A stretch of DNA of 7,014 nucleotides from NCBI GenBank assembly GCA_019237355.1, contig JAFAHH010000796.1, positions 1 to 7,014 on the forward strand, in the 5' to 3' direction. Of the stretch, positions 1-4,867 are shown in pieces. Each line of letters starts with the position of its first letter. The first letter of the stretch is position 1. This DNA comes from Acetobacteraceae bacterium. Lineage in GTDB: Bacteria > Pseudomonadota > Alphaproteobacteria > Acetobacterales > Acetobacteraceae. A model generated the notes under the pieces. The model saw only the letters and a list, made by a program, of their open reading frames with translations, was not told the origin of the DNA and did not search any database. The position numbers and the translations under genes are program-made.

Positions 1-179
1 TCGGTCAGTTGCAGCTCCGCTCCCGAAACTGCGGCGGTAAAACGCTCAAGGCGATTTGGCGCGAGTGCTGACAAAGCCACACGGGGCGCACTTTTTGCAG
101 CGACCCCGGCATCGACCCGGCTAGGGAAATGTGGTCGGCCGTACCTCGTAGCCCAGCACCAGTAACGGATGATTCGCGA
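1..179. other. Left edge, no gene recognised
   Basis: No coding region here can be supported. On the minus strand, a frame beginning with a GTG that overlaps the TGA of the transporter remnant reads about twenty codons (VIANHPLLVLGYEVRPTTFP) before a TAG at about 122-124. A second minus-strand frame is then open to the window edge. This could be the decayed start of a downstream gene, or chance. I recognise no domain and see no convincing ribosome binding site. Confidence 0.4.
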
Positions 180-815
180 TCACGGTTCAATTGGCAGCGC
201 GGGTTCCGCTTCTGTCCCCATGCGAATCTCCCGCGCTTCTGGCCCGACCCCGATTAACATTGCGATAATAGCGGCAACAATTATGACAACGCCCGCAAGT
301 GGCCAGCTATAATCGTGTCCCATACTTTCAGCCCAGGCGCTCTGGATTGTTGCATTCGCGGATGCAAGCAGGTTGCCCAATTGGTAAACCAGGCCCGGGA
401 AGGTACCGCGCGCCTCTGGCGGCGAAAGCTCGTTGAGGTGGGCAGGAATTACCCCCCAGGCGCCCTGAACAAACACTTGCATCAGAAAAGCGCCAATCCC
501 AATCCAGACCGGATCAACGGAGAAAGCTCAAAGCGGGATCGTTGGCAGGGCGAGCAGCGCCATAATAACGATTGTAACGCGCCGCCCGATATGCTGCGAC
601 AGAGTGCCGCACCCTATCCCACCGACCATGGCTCCGATATTATACACGATCGCAATTGCGGTTACCTCATTGACCGTAAGATGCCGCTGCACCTGCAAAT
701 AAGTAGGATAGAGGTCTTGGGTACCATGGGCAAGGAAGTTGAACGCAGTCATCACGACAATTGCAAACAAGACCAGCCCCAGATGTGCACGTACGATGCT
801 GAGCATCGGCGTCAT
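180..815 (-). pseudogene. MFS transporter, C-terminal half (SHS lactate/sialate:H+ symporter type), broken by one nonsense codon
   Basis: This is a 211-codon stretch of one continuous frame, interrupted only by a TGA at 528-530. It corresponds to the C-terminal six-helix domain of a Major Facilitator transporter. Family hallmarks of the SHS (Jen1-like, TC 2.A.1.12) group are visible: the segment HGTQDLYPTYLQ after TM7, YNIGAMVGG (TM8), the cytoplasmic loop SQHIGRR between TM8 and TM9, and QGAWGVIPAHLNELSPPEAR followed by GTFPGLVYQLGN (TM10-TM11 region). Family members usually read PLWAFS where this copy reads PL-stop-AFS, so the TGA is most simply a TGG-to-TGA change of a tryptophan codon. 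The N-terminal domain of this family is missing and is replaced upstream by a different MFS family. The natural stop is the TGA at 180-182. Such proteins normally import monocarboxylates with protons at the inner membrane, but this copy cannot make a complete transporter. Confidence 0.8.
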
Positions 816-1192
816 TTCGCCCGCGCCGGGCCGTCCGGCAGCAGGTGCAGGGCGGCGATCGCGAGTAAGATGGCCGGGACGGATTCGACGATAAATATCC
901 ACTGCCAGCCCGCGAGACCCAGCCGCCGCGAAGCCCGAGAAGGGCACCGGAAATTGTGGCCCCGATCGCGTTGGGTCCGGGCACGGCCAGGAACGGCACG
1001 GCGATTACCCGCGCGCGGTAGGCGGCCGGGAACCAGAAGGTGAAGTAGAGGAGAATGCCTGGGAAGAACCCAACCTCGGCTACGCCGAGCAGGAATCGCA
1101 GCGCGATGTATGCGACGAAGTAGATACCTACGATAAGCGGCAGCAATCTCCAGGACTTTCGCGATCGTCTGCTGCTCAAGGCTTCGCTTCAC
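803..1192 (-). pseudogene. MFS transporter, N-terminal half (ACS anion:cation symporter type), frameshifted and deleted
   Basis: These are pieces of the N-terminal domain of an ACS-family (TC 2.A.1.14, phthalate/tartrate/glucarate permease-like) transporter, spread over two frames. Reading on the minus strand, LEQQTIAKV lies at about 1154-1180. A frame change near 1150 leads to RLLPLIVGIYFVAYI (start of TM1), which joins directly to ALRFLLGVAEVGFFPG (TM4) at about 1104. The usual DRxNVGFA motif and TM2-TM3 are therefore deleted, roughly 75 residues by comparison with the family. TM4-TM5 continue through FWFPAAYRARVIA and NAIGATISGALLGL. Another frame change near 923-925 leads to LGLAGWQWIFIVESVPAI (TM6) and LPDGPARAK, ending at a TGA at 812-814. 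Intact relatives continue AKWLTPEE, and here AAATGACGCCG looks like that sequence with about four bases lost. The protein is dead by at least four lesions. The upstream limit is uncertain: GTG at 1190-1192 is a possible original start, but the frame stays open to a TTG at 1252. Confidence 0.78.
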
Positions 1193-1368
1193 GTGGCTGT
1201 TGACCCCGGCGTTATCGAGCGCCTCAGCCCATCGCTTGAGAGCCAAGGCCAAGCCGATGAACTATCCCCGAATCGCGCCGACAAAAAGCAGGCCAGAGGA
1301 AATCGTGTTGCAAGGAGGGAGTGCCCAGTGTGGACCCGCATGGCGGACTGATCTCCCATTGCCCACCA
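1193..1368. other. Intergenic stretch between transporter remnant and oxygenase
   Basis: This spans the region from the possible start of the transporter remnant to the 3' end of the oxygenase gene. On the minus strand it reads as short frames with stops, for example a TAG at 1262-1264. I recognise no gene, no strong inverted repeat and no T-tract terminator. It may hold further decayed sequence of the transporter locus. Confidence 0.4.
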
Positions 1369-3663
1369 TCAGATTTCAAGCTTCGCCACGTCCTTGATAT
1401 CCTGTGTCCGTTGCTTCGCGCGTCGCTCATAGCTCGCCTGGTTTTTCGTGCAGATCAGGCTGTAGGGGCGGCCACGCCGGTCCGTGTGTGTGCTAACGTC
1501 GCAGCGCGCCTGTTTGATCGTCTGCTCGACATGGCTGCGATCGGCCTCGGCCGCTTTTAGAGTCCAGGCAGCGTGCTCGGGATCGGCGAGAAAACGAGCG
1601 AGCATGATGCAGAGCCGGCACTGGCATGGAAGGGCACTATCCCGCCGCCAGTCAGTAGGAGGCGCCAGAGGTTCAGCAAGTCGGGTGCGTAAATGCGCGA
1701 GGCACGCGGTGCGGAGCCGTTCGAGTGCGGGCGACGTCTTTGCGCCGGCGCTGAACAACTGCCTCGCAGCCGGAACGAGAATCGCGTCCATGCCGTAGGT
1801 GTCGCGCCAGGCAAAGATGCGATCGATGGCCTGTTCAGCCAGCCGCTCATCGATTGCGCCGAGGCCATTGAGCAGGTTGACCACCACGCGGGCGTTCATC
1901 TCGGGGCCGCTCTCCCAAGCGACGCGCGGTTTGCTGCGGACCGGATCACCCGGGAGCACCTGCAGCAACCCGGCGGCGGCACTTTCGAGATTGACCTGGC
2001 CGTTGTCCCGCCACGCGATTGCTGCCCGCGCCAAAAGGTCCGCACAGAGATCGAAGGATTCGGAGCCAATGCCGGCGATAATGCGCTCAACCAGTTCCCC
2101 ACGCCGGGACGGCGGTAATTGGTTTAGGGCGACGATGATGGTTTCACTATCGCTTTTTCCGGAGGAACCCGCGGCGACGACTTCCGTGAGAGCCCTTTCG
2201 ATCAAGTCCGTGTCGCCAAGCTGGACCAGGAGCGCAAGCACCTGCCCGGCCTCGCTGAGACCTTCCTTATGCCGATAGCGCCAGAGCTGCTTCGGCCATC
2301 GCGTGAGCATGTGCGAAGCGAGATCGTGCGTCTGGCGCCGGAGAGATGCTTGCTCGTCTGAGGGGCTGTCTTTCCAGCGCCGGACCAGATCCTGGAGGTA
2401 AGGCAGCGCGACCGAGAGGCCAGCTTTGCTCAGGACGGCGGAAAACCGCTCGCTCGGCCAAAGCACCAGGGCGGCCCGCCGATAGGTGCGCTCGAACGAA
2501 GCCCCCTCGTTGCCGGTCGCTTCGCTGAAATGCTCCTCGTCGGGATCAAGCTCCTCGCATGCGCGAGGTGGCGAGATTTCCTCCTCGCCTACTGGAATCT
2601 CGCCAAGCGTGGCCACCTCGCCATCGGGCCGCCGCCAGTCGGACAAAACGATGGTGCGGGCGGAGACCTCGCCCGCCTCGAAATCTTCCTCATCGTGCCA
2701 CCCTCCCCGCCATCTTCCGTAGGTGGCGGCATACTCGGCCGCGCCGCTCTCCTCGATGGTGAGGAGCGCGAGATGCAGATCGCACCGCGCCTCTCGCGCC
2801 GCCGCCGTCAGCACACCTGCGACCGCGGCGTCGGCGCCCTTGAGGGCCGAAAACCCCAGCTCGGCCGGGGTGTAGGCATGGTCGAGCGGGTAGACTAGCT
2901 TCTCGGGTGTGCTGTCCTCGGCTTGGGCTTTTTCGTTGCGCCAACGTTGCAGAAGGGCGACAACACGCCGCTGTTGAGCCTTGTAGTCCGGCGGCTCCAG
3001 CGCGCGGCCCCGACCGGCGCGATCACGGCGCACGAGGTTATAGACGAGGACCAGGCGGTAACCATCGGTAACGGGCAGGACCTCATGCACGCAGTCGGCA
3101 TAAAAGGCAGCGAATGCCACCTCGGCGGGGTCCTGGCAGCGCAGGTCAAGGCGAACCTCGCGACCCTTATGGCGCACCACCAATTCGCCACCCGCGAAGC
3201 TCGACGGCAGGACAACCAAGAGGGTCGCGAACATGCCATCTGCCTTTTCGGTATCGCGATGACCCACAAAGAAGCTGCCTCGGTCATAAACCAGAAGTTT
3301 GTAAAACTGCGCCTCGGTCGGTTCGTCCACCCCGAGCCCCTCAGCTGCCCGGGCGAGGATGGTGTCCAGTGTCGTCTTCCAACGTCGTCCACCCAGGCGC
3401 ACCCGATCCGGGCCGATCTGCCAGCAGCGGCGGACAGCGGTATCGATAATCGTTTCCTCACCTCTTCCGAAGGGGGCGGGGTCTGCTGCGGCGATGAGTT
3501 GCTCGGCCTGCATCGGCAACAGGGGAAGCGCCACCCCGCCGACACCTTCGACCTCCAGCGATGGCGCGAGAAACTCGGCCGTGGCGGCGACGTAGAAATC
3601 GCCGGGCCGCAGCACCGTCCTCAGAAGTGAGGCAAGATCCGTGGTGAGTGTTGACGCGGCCAT
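1369..3663 (-). CDS. 2-oxoglutarate/Fe(II)-dependent dioxygenase (prolyl-hydroxylase-like) with long C-terminal extension
   Basis: This is a complete gene of 764 residues from the ATG at 3661-3663; a GTG at 3685-3687 would add eight residues, and neither start has a clear Shine-Dalgarno site. Residues about 120-220 form a 2OG-Fe(II) oxygenase domain. It has the iron-binding triad in YDRGSFFVGHRDTEK (His135, Asp137) and DCVHEVLPV (His193), and the 2-oxoglutarate-binding arginine in GYRLVLVYN (Arg203), ten residues after the distal histidine as the family requires. So the active site is intact, and the enzyme should couple 2OG decarboxylation to hydroxylation of an unknown, probably protein, substrate in the cytoplasm. 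There is no signal peptide or membrane segment. After the catalytic domain come an acidic stretch (about 355-385), a long helical-looking middle region, and a tail with Cys680, Cys682 and Cys685, then Cys721 and Cys738 near ICTKNQASYERRAKQR; this might bind metal, which is inference. It stands alone between decayed sequences, yet has no stop or frameshift. Catalytic domain is near certain; substrate unknown. Confidence 0.9.
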   Translation of the reverse strand: MAASTLTTDLASLLRTVLRPGDFYVAATAEFLAPSLEVEGVGGVALPLLPMQAEQLIAAADPAPFGRGEETIIDTAVRRCWQIGPDRVRLGGRRWKTTLDTILARAAEGLGVDEPTEAQFYKLLVYDRGSFFVGHRDTEKADGMFATLLVVLPSSFAGGELVVRHKGREVRLDLRCQDPAEVAFAAFYADCVHEVLPVTDGYRLVLVYNLVRRDRAGRGRALEPPDYKAQQRRVVALLQRWRNEKAQAEDSTPEKLVYPLDHAYTPAELGFSALKGADAAVAGVLTAAAREARCDLHLALLTIEESGAAEYAATYGRWRGGWHDEEDFEAGEVSARTIVLSDWRRPDGEVATLGEIPVGEEEISPPRACEELDPDEEHFSEATGNEGASFERTYRRAALVLWPSERFSAVLSKAGLSVALPYLQDLVRRWKDSPSDEQASLRRQTHDLASHMLTRWPKQLWRYRHKEGLSEAGQVLALLVQLGDTDLIERALTEVVAAGSSGKSDSETIIVALNQLPPSRRGELVERIIAGIGSESFDLCADLLARAAIAWRDNGQVNLESAAAGLLQVLPGDPVRSKPRVAWESGPEMNARVVVNLLNGLGAIDERLAEQAIDRIFAWRDTYGMDAILVPAARQLFSAGAKTSPALERLRTACLAHLRTRLAEPLAPPTDWRRDSALPCQCRLCIMLARFLADPEHAAWTLKAAEADRSHVEQTIKQARCDVSTHTDRRGRPYSLICTKNQASYERRAKQRTQDIKDVAKLEI

Positions 3664-4149
3664 AACCGGCGCTAGGCTAGGTCTCACACTTCGTGATGTC
3701 CACCGGATGAGACGGCTGCCGGGCCGCCGCTGGCCGCGCTCCGCTGATGGCGGCTTTCGATGCGATGCTACTCCAGCCGCGGCCTCTAATTCAGCAGAAC
3801 CGCCGGGACCCTGCTCGTGCGGCTGGAACTCGATCGGGCGAAAGGACGTCCCTTTGGCTCAATGCGTGGGTACGCCAAGCCGAGGTGTCGCATCCGAATT
3901 GGCAGATCGAAGCGTCCTAACGACTCCATAAAAATTACAGTGACCTGTATACGAATCTGAGTCCCATGCAGATCAACTTGCTCGCCAACCTGACTGCCTG
4001 GAGCGTGAATGAGGCGGAAAGGTCGTTAAGTCTTCTCATCGATGTCGAGGCGGCAAGCTGATTCTACTATCCTGAAGCAGTGTTCGACGAGATGAAGCAG
4101 CTCCCTAAAAAACCGGACAGGGCATATCCCTCGGTTAAGGACCAGGAGT
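3664..4149. other. Long intergenic region, no confident gene
   Basis: This stretch separates the start of the minus-strand oxygenase from the plus-strand IS remnant, so it must hold the oxygenase promoter. I cannot pick convincing -35/-10 boxes. A plus-strand frame at 3641-3931 starts inside the oxygenase and has no recognisable product. The second half is noticeably less GC-rich and contains the short interrupted reading frame at 3966-4157 and a small inverted repeat at 3936-3949, listed separately. The left boundary of the insertion sequence probably lies somewhere near its right edge, but I see no terminal inverted repeat. Confidence 0.5.
3936..3949. repeat. Short inverted repeat TACAG-N4-CTGTA
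   Basis: TACAG at 3936-3940 is repeated in inverse as CTGTA at 3945-3949 with a 4-base spacer, in an AT-richer patch about 20 bases upstream of the ATG at 3966. The symmetry is of the size of a half-site pair for a dimeric transcription factor. It could equally be chance, and no matching promoter elements are clear. Confidence 0.25.
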
Positions 4150-4157
4150 ATGCCTAG
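3966..4157 (+). pseudogene. Short unrecognised reading frame interrupted by one TGA
   Basis: The ATG at 3966-3968 opens a frame of 63 sense positions to a TAG at 4155-4157, with one in-frame TGA at 4059-4061 (codon 32). Before the TGA it reads MQINLLANLTAWSVNEAERS and on through LIDVEAAS; after it come FYYPEAVFDEMKQLPKKPDR and VKDQEYA. The composition looks protein-like on both sides of the stop and is lower in GC than the flanking genes, suggesting a small gene or gene fragment that lost function by a nonsense change (TGG-to-TGA is the simplest). I recognise no family. There is no good ribosome binding site upstream. It ends where the IS-derived frame begins (ATG at 4150). It could still be fortuitous. 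Confidence 0.3.
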
Positions 4158-4254
4158 CTCTATGAGTGGGAACATCGATAGTGTTGAGGTGATCACCTCG
4201 GTGCAGCGGCGGCACCGCTGGCCGGCGGAAGAGAAAGCGCGGATCGTGCAGGAG
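4150..4254 (+). pseudogene. IS3-family transposase OrfA, N-terminal fragment
   Basis: From ATG 4150 (or ATG 4162) the frame reads MPSSMSGNID, then SVEVITSVQRRHRWPAEEKARIVQE. This is the typical opening of an IS2-group OrfA leading into its helix-turn-helix (RRRRW...EEKxxIV). The match stops at about 4254, before the recognition part of the HTH, where orfB-like sequence begins in another frame. The original frame runs on for some twenty unrelated codons (NCSPKSTRSLRG...) to a TGA. No functional DNA-binding protein is expected. Confidence 0.75.
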
Positions 4255-4256
4255 CA

Positions 4257-4625
4257 GAACTGCTCGCCGAAATCAACGAGATCATTGCGGGGATGCCCAC
4301 CTAAGGCTATCGCCGGGTGCATGCGCTGATTCGCCGAGGCCGCGCGCGAGACCACGCCCCGGCGGTGAACGTGAAGCGGGTCTATCGGGTGATGAAGGCG
4401 CACGGGCTGTTGCTGCAGCGCCATTCCGGAAGCGGCGCGGAGCGGCGGCATGACGGCCGCGTCGCAGTTGATCGCTCCGATGCGCGCTTGTGGTTCGACG
4501 GGTTTGAAGTCGGCTGTGACAATGGCGAGCGCGTGCGGATCGACTTTACCCTAGACTGCTGCGATCGCGAGGCGATCTCCTGGATCGCAGCTACCGGCGC
4601 GATCGATGGCGGCCATGTTCGCGAC
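4257..4625 (+). pseudogene. IS3-family (IS2-group) transposase OrfB, internal fragment
   Basis: The frame reads ELLAEINEIIAGMPT, a TAA at 4302-4304, then GYRRVHALIRRG, the HTH_21-type segment of IS3 OrfB in which the stop replaces the conserved tyrosine of TYGYRRV (TAC-to-TAA). It continues with VKRVYRVMKAHGLLLQRHSG, HDGRVAVDRSDARLWFDGFE and LDCCDREAISWIAATGAIDGG. These closely follow the IS2 integrase core; the aspartate in FDGFE (codon at 4497-4499) aligns with the first catalytic Asp of the DDE triad. Similarity ends at GGHVRD (about 4625), so the second Asp and the Glu are absent. The frame stays open to 4727 by chance, so gene callers may report 4317-4727 as a 136-residue transposase. 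Confidence 0.85.
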
Positions 4626-4682
4626 CCCTGTAGCCCAGCAAAGGCAGAGCCGTTGCAATCCAATCACTTGGTGGTGGGGTCT

Positions 4683-4731
4683 GGGGCCTTTCGGCCCCAT
4701 CATGCGAACAGCATGCTCCCCGCATGACGGG
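4683..4731 (+). repeat. Three consecutive hairpins
   Basis: Three inverted repeats follow each other almost without gaps. GGGGCC-TTTC-GGCCCC (4683-4698) is a perfect 6-bp stem with a 4-base loop. CATGC-GAACA-GCATG (4701-4715) has a 5-bp stem. CCCG-CATGA-CGGG (4719-4731) has a 4-bp stem. Together with the terminator-like hairpin just after, they make a compact, strongly structured block. From memory, GGGGTCTGGGGC...GCCCC and GGGTCCAGGGC...GCCCTGG strings recur in intergenic DNA of Acetobacteraceae and relatives, so this may be a dispersed repeat rather than a local invention; that is recollection, not a search result. Confidence 0.6.
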
Positions 4732-4732
4732 T

Positions 4733-4760
4733 CCAGGGCAGAGCCCTGGCCTTCCTTTTT
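4733..4760 (+). terminator. Probable rho-independent terminator (plus strand)
   Basis: CCAGGGC (4733-4739) and GCCCTGG (4743-4749) form a perfect 7-bp GC-rich stem with a 3-base AGA loop, followed by CCTTCCTTTTT (4750-4760). The T-rich run is interrupted by cytosines, so strength is uncertain. In the plus direction it would stop transcription coming through the IS remnant. On the minus strand the same stem lacks a following T-run, so it would serve the antiporter transcript less well, perhaps only as a 3'-end stabilising structure. Confidence 0.55.
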
Positions 4761-4867
4761 CAGCAGACTGCTAGCCTAGCTTTTGTTCGGCGGGCGGCGG
4801 AACCGTTCAGCTAAGCTTCGGCTTGACGTTTGTGACTTAAAATCTACCAGATACGCAAAGTGCCCTT

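Larger units (their letters stand above)
4150..4625 (+). mobile_element. IS3-family (IS2-group) insertion sequence remnant
   Basis: This is a plus-strand remnant in which the first ~35 codons of orfA are fused to the middle of orfB. Both the orfA HTH remainder with the start of orfB, and the 3' half of orfB, are missing. The usual IS3 terminal inverted repeats and target-site duplication cannot be seen at either end. A full IS2-group element is about 1.3 kb; under 0.5 kb remains. It cannot transpose by itself. Confidence 0.82.
4626..4867. other. Structured intergenic region between IS remnant and Kef antiporter gene
   Basis: No gene is recognised in these 242 bases. The region holds the hairpin cluster described separately (4683-4760), then the stretch 4761-4867, which is AT-richer at its end. 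That stretch includes a small AAGC-TTCG-GCTT hairpin at 4813-4824 with a stable UUCG-type loop but no following T-run. It lies downstream of the minus-strand antiporter gene and downstream of the plus-strand IS remnant, so transcripts from both sides converge on it. Confidence 0.55.

Noticed and set aside
315..1043. Plus-strand 242-codon open frame
   Set aside because: It lies antisense to the transporter remnant, whose minus-strand motifs are clear. Its translation is rich in Arg, Pro and His with no recognisable domain, so it is a high-GC shadow.
2923..3630. Plus-strand 235-codon open frame opposite the 5' part of the oxygenase gene
   Set aside because: It is fully antisense to the catalytic domain of a well-supported gene. 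Long antisense frames are expected at this GC content and no motif is seen.
3641..3931. Plus-strand 96-codon open frame upstream of the oxygenase
   Set aside because: It overlaps the start of the oxygenase on the other strand, has a low-complexity Arg/Pro/Ala composition, no recognisable family and no good ribosome binding site.
4059..4061. TGA at codon 32 of the short frame as a selenocysteine codon
   Set aside because: No SECIS-like hairpin was identified just downstream, the family is unknown, and a nonsense change is much simpler.
4186..4199. Perfect 14-base palindrome GAGGTGATCACCTC as an operator
   Set aside because: It lies within the orfA coding sequence at the VEVIT codons common in this IS group, so coding constraint explains it sufficiently.
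4317..4727. 136-residue intact transposase gene
   Set aside because: The ATG is internal to the orfB domain, the true frame has a stop just upstream at 4302-4304, and similarity ends at about 4625 before the second and third catalytic residues. It is a fragment, not a gene.
4761..4775. CAGCAGACTGCTAGC as the end of a second insertion sequence
   Set aside because: It resembles IS termini in a general way, but no partner inverted repeat or transposase of another family is present in the window.
3671..4780. 10-base inverted repeat (GCTAGGCTAG at 3671-3680 and CTAGCCTAGC at 4771-4780) as possible mobile-element ends
   Set aside because: The match does not extend beyond ten bases, many such pairs are expected by chance in 7 kb, and no target duplication is visible.
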